Below, piece after piece: positions 1 to 10,052 of a stretch of DNA of 52,701 nucleotides. The stretch is from positions 1 to 52,701 of the forward strand of contig RSEH01000298.1 in assembly GCA_006503475.1 (NCBI GenBank), in the 5' to 3' direction. How positions within the stretch are numbered: position 1 is the first letter of the stretch; the number at the start of each line of letters is the position of its first letter. The position numbers and the translations under genes were made by a program. Below the pieces are notes generated by a model, which was given only the letters and a program-made list of their open reading frames with translations, was not told the origin of the DNA and made no database searches. This stretch comes from Stentor roeselii (taxonomy: Eukaryota; Ciliophora; Heterotrichea; Heterotrichida; Stentoridae).

Positions 1-837
1 GCGATGACAAGCAAAGTACTCATTCAAGAACTTCGGTTCAAAGATTCTAAGTTTAGTTGAAAGATGAATCAAAGAAACAAGAACAGCCGAAAAGAACTCA
101 GGAATTTTAGTAATCTTTGAATACTCATAAAGTTTATTAAGTTCAACATACTTCTCATCATCTTTCATTGTTTCAAAGTTGATTTGCAATTTAATTTTCG
201 CAAGAACAAATTCCTTCTTGAACTTAAGATAAGGGACTATTTTTTCTACTTGCTCAAGTTGATCAAGCGTCAAGATTTTGATCCAATTTGTCGAATTACT
301 TTTAGTTTCATTAGCGATTTCATTAGCAACCCTTTCAAGAACACCTGGTTTGACCATAGCAACAGTTCCAAGGTTAATAAAATTCAAAAAGACCTCATCA
401 GTCATGTCTTCAACTCTGACTTTCAACTGTCCTTTCCTGGTCAGCTGTCTAAACTCATTTAAATTTTTCGCAGCATTAAAAAAGTCAGGTATTCCCAAAG
501 TCGGGTTAAGCTTCGATGGCAGTGTCGACTTGATTTTGTCTCTCATTTCTTGCGGGGCTTGATACGCAGAATTCTTAAAATACTTTTTCTTCAGCATTTG
601 AAGGCTTTTTGGGTCAGATTTCAGCGATTTCAGATAATTCAAGACTTGAAGTTGGTCTTTATCGCCATAGCTAAGATTATTGTTCTTTTCCAATTCTTGG
701 TCAAAGTCTTTCTCACCGATTTTTGAGTAAAGCGTCATCAGAGCACGAAAGTCGGAATTACTCGGGAACTGAGATAAGACTGAAGACTTATCCTCTGCAA
801 GGACAAACTTCTCGAGAAGGTCTAATTCAGAATCCAT
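1..837 (-). CDS. 5' part of a paralogue of the 2027-aa protein (cut by window edge)
   Basis: On the minus strand the frame is open from an ATG at 837 to the window edge, 279 codons. It aligns without any length difference to the N-terminus of the neighbouring gene at 1565-7648: positions 1-837 match 6812-7648 with a constant offset of 6811. The first 240 bases differ at only about six positions, while the part encoding the N-terminus has diverged much more. No signal peptide is visible; the N-terminus begins MDSELDLLEK. It is a tandem paralogue in the same orientation whose remaining large C-terminal part must lie to the left of the window. Function unknown, as for its neighbour. The start sits in the same context (TATAAATGG) as in the paralogue. 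Confidence 0.85.
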   Translation of the reverse strand, partial: MDSELDLLEKFVLAEDKSSVLSQFPSNSDFRALMTLYSKIGEKDFDQELEKNNNLSYGDKDQLQVLNYLKSLKSDPKSLQMLKKKYFKNSAYQAPQEMRDKIKSTLPSKLNPTLGIPDFFNAAKNLNEFRQLTRKGQLKVRVEDMTDEVFLNFINLGTVAMVKPGVLERVANEIANETKSNSTNWIKILTLDQLEQVEKIVPYLKFKKEFVLAKIKLQINFETMKDDEKYVELNKLYEYSKITKIPEFFSAVLVSLIHLSTKLRIFEPKFLNEYFACHR

Positions 838-1564
838 TTATAAGGTTGTGGTGGGGATTTTTCAGAAATGGGCTTTGGGATGAAGATTAGGAAGATTGAA
901 ATGAGTGATTTTAATGGTTTTTTTATTGGGTGGATTAGGGGATTGAGGGAGTTTTATTGTGGGATTTTTTATGAATTACTTTGAGGAATTGGAAATTTTG
1001 GGATTTTAGTTTGGTTTAGATGATCGTCACAATATTGAAAATTAGTTTTCGGGGCTTTATATAAGATTAAGTATCTTCATTGTAATTTTCTGTTAGTGGA
1101 AGAGAAATTTGGAATTAAATTTAGAGAAAAATTCAATTAGATGAAATATTATCTTGATTTTTAATCAATTTTGTAATTTTCTATTGAATCTGCAATGATT
1201 TAAGAAGTATTACTTCGAATTACTCTTTTGCTTAATTCATGCAAATAAATCTATAAACTGCGATGTATCTGATGAAGTACTGTTGAAGAATTTAGTATCC
1301 ACCAAAATAGAATTCTTGCAAGTTGATATCAAATGATACTGATGTTTTTTATATAAATTATTAGGGAAATATACATTTACAAAATACTCATGGTAAAACC
1401 AATTAATATATAATGTCTAGATTAATAGATAAACTAAATTAATCAATAGAATTCAAAATTGAAACTGAACGATTCAGATTTTTATTAATTCATATACAGG
1501 GGTATGAGCTAAATCAAAAAATCATAAAATATGATTATAGCAAGAACTTCTAAAATTTCTATTA
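838..1564. other. Gap between the two tandem paralogues
   Basis: About 730 bases without a gene I can support. The first 180 bases, which are the 5' flank of the minus-strand gene ending at 837, are rich in G and T on the plus strand. The rest is AT-rich. I see no RNA gene or repeat. Confidence 0.6.
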
Positions 1565-4500
1565 TTATTGAGGTGGAGGCTTGGCTGTAATCACCACTGA
1601 CCCGAGTTCCTCATCACTTATCAAAATCATAAACTTCTCTATACTTTTCAAATCAGAGTTCGCGATGCTTACATAGTCGAATTTTCCTCGAATATCGCTG
1701 AATCCGTCTTTGTAAAAACTTGTAGAACCTCTTAATCTTTTTGAAAAAGTTTTAAAGTAACACCCCACTCTTGGTCTTCCTTCTTTGTCCATAACCTTCA
1801 CAACCCCTTGTTGTTCAAACACAAGGTACTTCAAGTCATTCGAGTAAACAACACAAGATTTTGTATACCCTGCAAACTCGACTTCAACAACAAGGTTCAA
1901 TCTTGCGAGTTCATCTTCAATCTTGACTTCTTTTTTCCCTTTCTTTTCAAGTTCAACTTTCACTGTTTTCATTGGTTTTGATAAAGAAAACTTCAAACTG
2001 CTTTCATTCAGCTCAGGATTCAATGAAAAAATTACTTCTAAGTCAATAGGATAGAATGAGATCAAGCAAGACTCAACACAAGAGTAGTCAAGTTTGATTA
2101 TCGAGTTTTCGACAGAAAATGAAAGACTTGGATGGTCTTCTATTTGGATTTGAGTATCTGGAAGATAAGCTGCAGTCGCTTCTGTAACTATTTGGTAAAG
2201 ATCAGTGAACTTTTTTCTCCAAGAAATGACGGGATAGTTGAGATAAAGTGAAGAAATACCAAGAGACTCTTCTGGGTAAAAGTAAGCTCTGAGGTAATCA
2301 AGTTGAATTTGAAGGGTTCCTTGTTTTAAAGACTCTTTTGAAAATTCAACTTGATCAGTAAGAGTATCAAACAGAGCCTTAGCTTTTTGAAGTTCATCTT
2401 TATAAAGCATGTACTGACAGATTCTTAACTTATCAGCGACATTTAATTGTTTCTTATAAACAAGTTTTTTTAGCATGGTTTTATATTCTTTAAGAATTTC
2501 AGGATTTGTGATCCGTTTTTGAGTTCCAAGCTGATAAGCTCTAGCATTCACTAGAGGACTGAACTCAACATGTGATGAACTTTCCTCCAACATATCAATA
2601 AACAGATCTTTCGCTTTCTCATGGTTCCTCAGATACTCAATTGAAATATCAACATCTTCATGATAAAGACTGAATCCATATACTACATGGTCATAAAAAC
2701 CTTTTTCTTTAAGTATCTTTATAAGTTGGTTCCAGAAGTCTTTCTCATTGAGCTTGTAATAAATTAAAGCAAGATCAACTTCAGAGTTCAGGTTTTTATT
2801 GAGAATATATTCCAAGATCTCTGAATCATTCGCAGAAGATACAACATCTAAAAAAGATTCAATTTTATCAATTCTTTGATTTTCCAAAACTTCAGGATTT
2901 GAAGTAAGAGCAGTTGCTATAATTTTCCCTTGTTCTGAAATACTCGCAGGGTAAAACTTGAAATTTCCACTATAAGGGAAGTAAAAAGTGTAGTTAACAA
3001 CCGTTGTTGAGTATCCTGCAAGATTTAAACAATGGTTTTTAATTGATGTAAAAGGGAAAATAGGAATACTTCCTTCTGGAATAACTGTAAAAACTTCTAT
3101 TTCAGCAGGATCAGCAGAAACATTCGTTAAAACTAGATTGCATTTATACAAAATCTGTTTTGAAAGGGTACTCAAGGACTTACTACTCCCTTCTTTTGAA
3201 TACGAGTGAGCTGAAATGATTTTACCTGTATTAAGACTAGTCTCTTCTACCAGGTCTTTATAAAAAACAATGATATTGCTTCCGGCTGTGATTTTCACTG
3301 ACTTCCCTTCAGAAGTGAAACAATGAGGACTTGCCACAAGTGGCAAGTCAACCAGAGCCAGAACCGCAACAAGACTCATCAAGTTACTTGGGGTAAACAA
3401 AACATTTTCACTCAAAATCGGTTTATTTTCAGCCCTGGACGTTAAAACATCAGCCCAAAACAAGTATTGGTTAATTCCATTGAAACTCGAAGACTCCTTC
3501 GAAAAGTACCCAGTTTCTCCATACTTTTTCGTGGATTCCATTTTTTCATAATAAGCATTTTTTTTTACTGCCATTTTCAATTCAGATTCAGAAATTTTTC
3601 CAAATTCAGCAAATTCTCCTTTTTTTAATCTTTTGCATGAAACCTTTTTTTTTTCATCGTGATCACTGATTGTCTTGCATAAAGATCGAAATTCTTGTCT
3701 TTTAGAAGAAGTTGACTTGAAATCAAGACATTCGTTTTGAATTTTCAAGGATTCTTGAATTTCTCTGTTGATCTGTGAAAGATCAATCATCATTTTCTGC
3801 ATGAATTGAACAGGATCTGCTGATTCTATTTGCCTGGACATGTCTGAGTCAGTCACTGGCCGACTTGCTTTAAATGACTGAAAAACTTTACTGAAAACTT
3901 CGCTTTTTTCTTTTGAACTCAAGAGTCTTACTCGGTCTTGAAAGGACCTCATTTTCGCTGAGGCCTGTGAAGAGTTTTGGTTGATAAGCCAAAGAACAAA
4001 GAGACTTTTTTCTAAAAGATTGAGAGATTCATAATTTTTCGCATATTTTTCTAAACTTTCATTGAGTAAGTAGTGGTCAATAAGAGTTTTTTCCAGTTTA
4101 CAAGAAATGAAAGGTTTTAAGGCTCTGTCAAAAAATTCTCGATCTTTGTGAAAAATGAAGAAATTCAGTTCAAAAGAGAAGAACTTCTCAATTTTCTCTT
4201 CTTTTTCATTTTCAGTAAGATTTAACCAGTGAGTTAAAAATTTCCAGTCATTCAAATGATTAGCATGATGAATTTCCACTAATAAATCAAAAAGTTTTCC
4301 AACTGAGTCAATAATTTCAAAGTTATTTTCGCAGTTTTTCACAAGAAATTCTTCTCCTTTTAATACAGCAACTGAAAGATTTTTTTCAATGTAGCTCTTG
4401 TTGCTTTGAAACTTGTCAGAAACAGTCAAGTCTCTGGTCTTAATAACAGCGCCCATAAAAAACGAGGTACTTACCAAGCAAGTTCCATTATCCACTAAAA

Positions 4501-7500
4501 CCATCATCGTTGAAAACTCAGGGTCTACAGGAATCAGAAATTCCGGACCTTCAATTTGAAAACCCATCCAAAATGAAGGTTTTTTCAGGAAATCCGCAGA
4601 AAAATGTGAAGAGTTTTTTAAACCTCCAGTCAAAAAATCTTGAAAAAAATCAGGACACATTGTACATGGATAATCATCACAATATAAAGCATTACGATGA
4701 GAAATATCATTAAATTGATCCTGAGTCCCTCCAGCTTCAAGTCTTTTCATTAAAATCCTCGGTCTAGGTAAAGTGTTGCCAATGAACTTTGGCATATTTT
4801 TCCTATTTAAGACATAAGAAAACTCATCTCCCAGTCTTTGACTATCAAAAAATTTATTTTTCGCTGAATCAAACTGAAAATTCGCTTTTGGTCCTTGTAG
4901 ATGCCCTGAGGCCAGCTCAAAATTAAAGTCTTGTCTTGGTAAAAAGTTTGAATAAAGGACGTAAACAAAGGAATTTTCGTAATTTCCTGAAAGAGTTAAC
5001 TTTAAGTCTGAGTCAACCCTGGCAATGTGATTTATTGAAAAGTAGCTGAACTGGTCTCGGGTGTTAAAAACTGAGTCTTCACTGATGGAGTAGTCCAGGT
5101 TCAAATGCACGCCATCAATGACCCTGATGAAAATCTGTGAATTTTCACGAAAGAACTGCAAAGAATAAAAACCTTTTTCAAGATTTTCTATCTTTAAAGA
5201 GTTTTTGCTTTCATTAAAAGTTATCATTTCATTTCTGATCCTCAAGACTCGTCCTTGACCTTCTCCCTTCATTTCAGTTAAAACAATTGATTTTTCGAGA
5301 TTTCCCATTTTTGCCATGACCGAGAATTCAAAAACATCTCCTTCACATAAAACGACTTCTTTCGGAAAACTCTGTCTGGGCTCTAATAAAGTCAAGTCGA
5401 TATCAAGTCTAAAATTATCAACAAAAGCATTAAAACTTTTAAAGTGTCTCAAATCTCCTAAAAAAATTCTGCCTTTTTTATCAGTGGCCAGCGAGCATTC
5501 AATAGGTTCTCTTAAATATTTTGAAAGAAGAGAGACTTTAACTTCAACGTCTTCCCAAAGTTCTCCGTTTTTTCCTCTGGCTTCTATGAAAATTCCTCTT
5601 TCTTCCCCGACTGGGTAAAGGGAAAGAATGCTTTCTTTGGATAAAGAAATGTTTTTTAAATCGAATGACTTTTTGTAAGATAAGGTTTTTGTTGAGTTGT
5701 TTTGGAGAAGGGAAAGTTTTACCTCGACTGAACATTGGGAGAGTTGTGGAGGGACTATAAATGTTAGTTTTGTTGAAATCGAGGAATATTCAAGGTTTGG
5801 GAAGTGTTTTGAACTTGATTGACCGAGAAGGTCGGTTGTTGTGATTGTTGCTTCTAGGCTTGAGATCATGAATTTCTCACAGATAATGTCGTAAAGTTTT
5901 AATGTCGGTTTTATGTATATTGAAGCTGCCTGGCCAACTATCATCTGTTCTTCGTTGAGTAAAATAGGACATGAAAAATTAAAATCTGCACATAAATGAA
6001 TAAAAGATACTCTCGAATAAATTTCTCCATTAGTTAGAATAAGCTGTTTCTCTGAAGTATATTGACTATAAGGTAAAATAATGTAGTTCTTGTTATCAAG
6101 GTCAATATATTTATTGTCAAGGAATACTCCTCCTTTTGTAACTATTTCATTATTTTCATCAATTAATGTCACTGCCTGCCCTGCTACAGTAGTCTTGAAC
6201 AAACATTTCAATGATCCTCTTTTTATCAGTGCGACTGTTCTAAGTCCACTCCCAATGAACTCAACATAAAAAATTCCAGATTTGTTCAAAGATGGAAACT
6301 CAAAAGTCTCAATATGGACAACGTGACTTCCTTCATTATACTTGTAAACTTTTTCTTCCGTTGCAGATAAACCATCAAAGTCAAGGGTTGGACTTGGATT
6401 CAAGTAAAAGTGTTTTCCGTTGATTTCAATTATTCTTACTGTTAAATCTTTCACGTTTTTTATCTTAAGACTCAATTTCACGTCATCCCCATTTCTAAAC
6501 ACTTCCGGATTGTTAGGAAGTAAAGAAATTTCTACTTTTCTCTCAAGTTCAATCAGTTCACCTTGAGTCAAAAAGTCTTTAAACAAGCTCAAATCCGCTC
6601 CTGACAATATTTTCGCTTTTGCAAATATTTTTTTTGCATCATTTTCTTTTATCGCATATAAAACTTCTTCATAAGTATCTTTTGTCGGAAGAATCTCATT
6701 GAAATACTCACTCAACAACTCATTTTCACTCGGTGCTTTCGGCAGCAAAGCTAAAAATTCATTCAAGAGACTTTCATTGAGGCCATTATTTTCTCTATAA
6801 ATAGGATGAGAGCGATGACAAGCAAAGTACTCATTCAAGAACTTCGGTTCAAAGATTCTAAGTTTAGTTGAAAGATGAATCAAAGAAATAAGAACAGCCG
6901 AAAAGAACTCAGGAATTTTAGTAATTTTTGAATACTCATAAAGTTTATTAAGTTCAACATATTTCTCATCATCTTTCATTGTTTCAAAGTTGATTTGCAA
7001 TTTAATTTTCTCAAGAACAAATTCCTTCTTGAACTTAAGCTTAGGGACTATTTTTTCAACTTGCTCAAGTTGATCAAGAGTCAAGATTTTAATCCAAGTT
7101 GTTAAATTACTTTTAGATTGATCAGCAAGGCCATTAGCAACCCTTTCAACGAACCCAGGCTGTATCATAGCTTTAATTCCAATCCTCGAAAAAGCTAAAA
7201 AAACCTCATCACTCATCTCATTAATTCCAACCTTAAGTTTCCCTTCATCCGTAAGTTTATCAAATTCCTTCAAATCCTTTGCATATTTACTATACTCAAC
7301 CTTTCCAACTTCCTTTGCAAGTTTATGAGAAAGACAAGATTTGACCTTTCCCCTCATTTCCGGTGGTGGCGGATATCGAGTAGTATCCATCAGTTCTTTT
7401 TTAATCACTTTGATAGAATTCGGGTTACTTTTAATAGAATTTAAACAATTCCAAAGCCGAAGTCTCTTTTTTTCGCCTTCATCAAGATCTTCACAAGTTT

Positions 7501-7648
7501 CAAGCAACTCCAAAAAGTTAGATTCTTCAATCCGCAAGTAAAGACTCATAAAAGCTGAAAATTTTGAATTTTTCGGAAATTTAGCTAAAGCTGAAGACTT
7601 GTCTTCAGCAAGAAGGAAGTTTTCAATAAGTTCTATATCAGAATCCAT
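1565..7648 (-). CDS. Very large beta-rich protein, 2027 aa, possibly macroglobulin-like domains
   Basis: One uninterrupted 2027-codon frame with an ATG start in the context TATAAATGG. There is no signal peptide or membrane span, so it is probably cytosolic. Residues 1 to about 370 are helical and lysine-rich. From about 375 the sequence turns into long beta-rich stretches; one of them (VKDLTVRIIEINGKHFY) resembles the MG-like repeats of large eukaryotic alpha-2-macroglobulin-like proteins that I recall from ciliates and oomycetes. The thioester motif GCGEQ is absent. The middle (about 1150-1450) is helical; the C-terminal 600 residues return to helices followed by beta-rich segments ending in PPPQ. 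The N-terminus is duplicated at 1-837. The function is unknown, and the macroglobulin link is an inference from pattern only. Confidence 0.85.
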   Translation of the reverse strand: MDSDIELIENFLLAEDKSSALAKFPKNSKFSAFMSLYLRIEESNFLELLETCEDLDEGEKKRLRLWNCLNSIKSNPNSIKVIKKELMDTTRYPPPPEMRGKVKSCLSHKLAKEVGKVEYSKYAKDLKEFDKLTDEGKLKVGINEMSDEVFLAFSRIGIKAMIQPGFVERVANGLADQSKSNLTTWIKILTLDQLEQVEKIVPKLKFKKEFVLEKIKLQINFETMKDDEKYVELNKLYEYSKITKIPEFFSAVLISLIHLSTKLRIFEPKFLNEYFACHRSHPIYRENNGLNESLLNEFLALLPKAPSENELLSEYFNEILPTKDTYEEVLYAIKENDAKKIFAKAKILSGADLSLFKDFLTQGELIELERKVEISLLPNNPEVFRNGDDVKLSLKIKNVKDLTVRIIEINGKHFYLNPSPTLDFDGLSATEEKVYKYNEGSHVVHIETFEFPSLNKSGIFYVEFIGSGLRTVALIKRGSLKCLFKTTVAGQAVTLIDENNEIVTKGGVFLDNKYIDLDNKNYIILPYSQYTSEKQLILTNGEIYSRVSFIHLCADFNFSCPILLNEEQMIVGQAASIYIKPTLKLYDIICEKFMISSLEATITTTDLLGQSSSKHFPNLEYSSISTKLTFIVPPQLSQCSVEVKLSLLQNNSTKTLSYKKSFDLKNISLSKESILSLYPVGEERGIFIEARGKNGELWEDVEVKVSLLSKYLREPIECSLATDKKGRIFLGDLRHFKSFNAFVDNFRLDIDLTLLEPRQSFPKEVVLCEGDVFEFSVMAKMGNLEKSIVLTEMKGEGQGRVLRIRNEMITFNESKNSLKIENLEKGFYSLQFFRENSQIFIRVIDGVHLNLDYSISEDSVFNTRDQFSYFSINHIARVDSDLKLTLSGNYENSFVYVLYSNFLPRQDFNFELASGHLQGPKANFQFDSAKNKFFDSQRLGDEFSYVLNRKNMPKFIGNTLPRPRILMKRLEAGGTQDQFNDISHRNALYCDDYPCTMCPDFFQDFLTGGLKNSSHFSADFLKKPSFWMGFQIEGPEFLIPVDPEFSTMMVLVDNGTCLVSTSFFMGAVIKTRDLTVSDKFQSNKSYIEKNLSVAVLKGEEFLVKNCENNFEIIDSVGKLFDLLVEIHHANHLNDWKFLTHWLNLTENEKEEKIEKFFSFELNFFIFHKDREFFDRALKPFISCKLEKTLIDHYLLNESLEKYAKNYESLNLLEKSLFVLWLINQNSSQASAKMRSFQDRVRLLSSKEKSEVFSKVFQSFKASRPVTDSDMSRQIESADPVQFMQKMMIDLSQINREIQESLKIQNECLDFKSTSSKRQEFRSLCKTISDHDEKKKVSCKRLKKGEFAEFGKISESELKMAVKKNAYYEKMESTKKYGETGYFSKESSSFNGINQYLFWADVLTSRAENKPILSENVLFTPSNLMSLVAVLALVDLPLVASPHCFTSEGKSVKITAGSNIIVFYKDLVEETSLNTGKIISAHSYSKEGSSKSLSTLSKQILYKCNLVLTNVSADPAEIEVFTVIPEGSIPIFPFTSIKNHCLNLAGYSTTVVNYTFYFPYSGNFKFYPASISEQGKIIATALTSNPEVLENQRIDKIESFLDVVSSANDSEILEYILNKNLNSEVDLALIYYKLNEKDFWNQLIKILKEKGFYDHVVYGFSLYHEDVDISIEYLRNHEKAKDLFIDMLEESSSHVEFSPLVNARAYQLGTQKRITNPEILKEYKTMLKKLVYKKQLNVADKLRICQYMLYKDELQKAKALFDTLTDQVEFSKESLKQGTLQIQLDYLRAYFYPEESLGISSLYLNYPVISWRKKFTDLYQIVTEATAAYLPDTQIQIEDHPSLSFSVENSIIKLDYSCVESCLISFYPIDLEVIFSLNPELNESSLKFSLSKPMKTVKVELEKKGKKEVKIEDELARLNLVVEVEFAGYTKSCVVYSNDLKYLVFEQQGVVKVMDKEGRPRVGCYFKTFSKRLRGSTSFYKDGFSDIRGKFDYVSIANSDLKSIEKFMILISDEELGSVVITAKPPPQ

Positions 7649-7678
7649 TTATACCCTATTCTGCTTAATACTTTACAC

Positions 7679-7935
7679 ATGGACGAAAGTCACTTAAGGG
7701 AAAAAAGAAGTAAAATTAAACAGGCCTGGAACTTGAATTTCAGCAGAAAAGTAAAGAATTGAAACATTTACAAGAAATTCTTGATAAAAGCGAAACGTTT
7801 GCCCCGCCAGAGATGGTTATTAAAAGGTAGGAGATAAGAAGTGTTATTGAAAATATTACTGCTAGAATGGCTAGTGATCCTTTGTTGATGCAGAAGCAGA
7901 GAAGTAATACCAAATGTGATTGTTCTGTCTTTTAG
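7679..7935 (+). CDS. G-protein gamma subunit-like small protein, 75 aa, two tiny introns
   Basis: Exons 7679-7709, 7724-7826 and 7842-7935 join to a 75-residue protein. The N-terminal half is a charged helix suited to coiled-coil pairing (residues about 5-33). It then has a short PPE turn, a second helix, the motif SDPLL at 56-60, and the C-terminal tetrapeptide CSVF, a CaaX prenylation box. Helix, second helix, DPLL and CaaX in this order and at this total length are the hallmarks of heterotrimeric G gamma subunits (68-75 aa), which bind G beta by the coiled coil and the membrane by the prenyl group. Intron 2 is a standard 15-mer; intron 1 would be 14 nt, so a one-base loss or error there is possible. 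The alternative is an unrelated prenylated coiled-coil protein. Confidence 0.6.
7710..7723 (+). other. Candidate 14-nt intron
   Basis: GTAAAATTAAACAG. Removing it joins the ATG at 7679 to the downstream coding frame; without it the frame stops at once. It is one base shorter than the other mini-introns here, with an A six bases from its 3' end as in those. Confidence 0.55.
7827..7841 (+). other. 15-nt intron
   Basis: GTAGGAGATAAGAAG, A at position 10. Its removal avoids an immediate stop (the GTAG itself puts TAG in frame) and continues to SDPLL and the CaaX end. Confidence 0.75.
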
Positions 7936-7958
7936 ATTAGAAATCAACTTATAATATA

Positions 7959-8132
7959 ATGGATCTCGAGGATTTTATCAAAGAGGTTGAAATCCAGATG
8001 AATGAGGTAAAAAATGAGTTGTTTGAAGTAAGGCAGTTGCTGAAATTTGCTTTTAAGGAAGATATCTTCAAAGGTCTTGATGCTAGAGAAACTTCTCCAG
8101 TACCTAGGAAACTTATAACGAAGTATAAATAA
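7959..8132 (+). CDS. Micro-protein, 57 aa, unknown
   Basis: A short open frame from ATG to TAA, 23 bases after the stop of the Ggamma-like gene. The protein is acidic and helical in its first 38 residues (MDLEDFIKEVEIQMNEVKNE, with heptad-like hydrophobics), then basic (ends KLITKYK). No family is recognised. Codon use looks like the neighbours and the surrounding non-coding DNA is much more AT-rich, which supports a real gene, but at this length chance is not excluded. Confidence 0.45.
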   Translation: MDLEDFIKEVEIQMNEVKNELFEVRQLLKFAFKEDIFKGLDARETSPVPRKLITKYK

Positions 8133-8424
8133 GATTGCTAGATATATTTAAATTTTTCTTTTTTCTATTGATATCGAATCGATTATTACTCAATCTAATC
8201 CAACCTAATAATCAATTTATTTAAAAAAAGTCAAAAAACAGGACAAAAAAACACCTTTCCTCATTTCCTTAAACCTCTACCTCCACTTTTCGAAAACTCC
8301 AAAAAAAAATCTCAAATTCATCCTAAATTCCAGATTTTCAGTTAAATCTTCCAAAAATCCCCAAGAAATCCAACTAATCCACCTAAAACTCCTCAAAAAC
8401 CCTTTAAAATAAACTAAAAGTTTT

Positions 8425-8616
8425 TCATTTCACCAAGCAACTCGAAGTTCTAGCTAAAGGAGTTTCAGCAACAACAGTAACAGTGAAGATTTTTTTCCCA
8501 GCATTATATTCCATGACAATTGGTCCATCTCCAGTAGTAGATCTTTTTTTCGTATCAGTAATTAACAAGTTCTTGGAACTCTGAGAGTTTTTCCTGGCAG
8601 TCATCGCGCATCCCAT
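8425..8616 (-). CDS. Small protein with MGC lipidation-type N-terminus, 63 aa
   Basis: ATG to TGA frame of 63 codons. The N-terminus MGCAMTARKN places Gly at position 2 and Cys at 3, as in proteins that are N-myristoylated and palmitoylated and so tethered to the inner face of membranes. This is followed by a Ser/Lys-rich linker and a beta-like segment (KKIFTVTVVAETP). No family recognised. It lies downstream of another small minus-strand gene (8695-8940), with 78 bases between them. Confidence 0.5.
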   Translation of the reverse strand: MGCAMTARKNSQSSKNLLITDTKKRSTTGDGPIVMEYNAGKKIFTVTVVAETPLARTSSCLVK

Positions 8617-8694
8617 GTGAATTTTTTATGAACCATTTTCTGTCACTGAAAAATTTACTCATAGCGAAAGAAGCATTATTTAAAATTCGATTAA

Positions 8695-8940
8695 CTATTC
8701 GTAAAAATGCTTTTTACTGTCTTCTTGAAGAACTTGCATTATCTGAGTCTTTATCTTACGACATTCAATTGAAAACCTTTCTTTGTCCGCCCGGATCTTT
8801 TCGAGGATTTTGTCTGCGAGTAGCTCGGACTTGCTGCATTCAGGGATTCGGGGAATTCCTGAGTCTCTTAAGGGACTTTTGCTTCTTTGGTTTGAAAGCT
8901 CGAACTCGATTTCTCGTAAAAGCTCTTTGCTTGTTTTCAT
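8695..8940 (-). CDS. Small helical protein, 81 aa, unknown
   Basis: ATG to TAG frame of 81 codons. Two amphipathic helical stretches (residues 4-18 and about 37-72, KSELLADKILEKIRADKERF and onwards) are separated by a Pro/Ser-rich linker (SKSPLRDSGIPRIPE). No signal or membrane segment and no recognised family. The 5' flank on the plus strand (8941-9140) is G-rich, the same flank asymmetry seen upstream of the confident genes, which argues that this is real. Confidence 0.55.
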   Translation of the reverse strand: MKTSKELLREIEFELSNQRSKSPLRDSGIPRIPECSKSELLADKILEKIRADKERFSIECRKIKTQIMQVLQEDSKKHFYE

Positions 8941-10052
8941 TTATTTGTTTGAATGGAAAAGAGGAAGATTTTTTTTAGGATTTTAAGATATGAGAGGATT
9001 TGAAGATTGGAGATTTGTTGGGGTTTAAGTTTAGCGAAAATAATTTTGTTGGGTATTTGAATGAAGTTTTATTTGAGGAGAAGTAGTTTTAAGGGAGGTT
9101 TAGAAGATTTGATGTTAGGATGGTAGGGCTTTGATTATTAGAGTTAGGGTCTTTGAGTGTAGAAGTTTATTTATATGAAAATACTTAGTCTAAATATTGT
9201 GATTTGAAACAATATGAATTTTAGATTATTTTTAGACTGCTTAATTTATGGATTTCTTTAGGGTTTCGCTTTGATAGATCATTTAACAAATTTATCATCG
9301 AAGTGTCTAGACTAATAGATATTTTTGATATTCAAGAATAGTTCAGCGTAATTTGATTCAAGTGCAATTTTCATAAACCTTAAACTTTTACATAATTATA
9401 TCATTCCAGATTAATAAAGCCTTAGAGTTAAGTCAACATGAGAATAATTTATAGTAGGTTCCTTTAAGATTAATGATCTTCATCGAATATATCTGAGTTT
9501 TCATTCTATTATTGATTCCAATTAGACTCAGTGACATAAAATATAAATCATAAGAAGCGGGACATATTATTAGTTGATAGCTGCTATCAGAACTGTAATT
9601 TTCTCAAATCTTTGAACTATAATTAAATCATTCTTGCAAATCAAATAGAGCAACTCTCTATATTAAAGTAGTTGAAACATTCTTTATTTCTAAGATTGGT
9701 TGAGTTCGAAAAAATTGCATTTAAGATTCCATTAAATTAAAAATCATCTCCTAAACTACAAGATCAAATCTTAGCCTTTTATCTGATTACAAAACAGCTG
9801 TGGGTACATTTATATCATCAAACTAGAAAATATCCCTAATAAATAAAAAATAGTTGAAAAATAGATAAAATATAAAATATCAGAATTTAAGAGTAAGACA
9901 CTAGAAAGATAACCTATCTCATCAAATACGAACTTCTTGTCACCCTATAACATAAATTAAAAACCCCTAAACCCCTTAAACCAATTAACCCATCCCAAAC
10001 CCATTAAATCCTCTCCAAATTCTATTCTCAATCTCCAAATCTTCTATAATTA
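8941..10052. other. Gene-free divergent gap
   Basis: About 1.1 kb between divergent genes. The left end is G/T-rich (flank of the minus gene), the middle is AT-rich with many stops in all frames, and the last 100 bases before 10053 are C/A-rich and nearly free of G. I see no RNA gene. Confidence 0.6.

Noticed and set aside
184-562. Plus-strand open frames of about 92-94 codons
   Set aside because: They lie opposite the minus-strand paralogue coding sequence, which has clear homology to the neighbouring gene.
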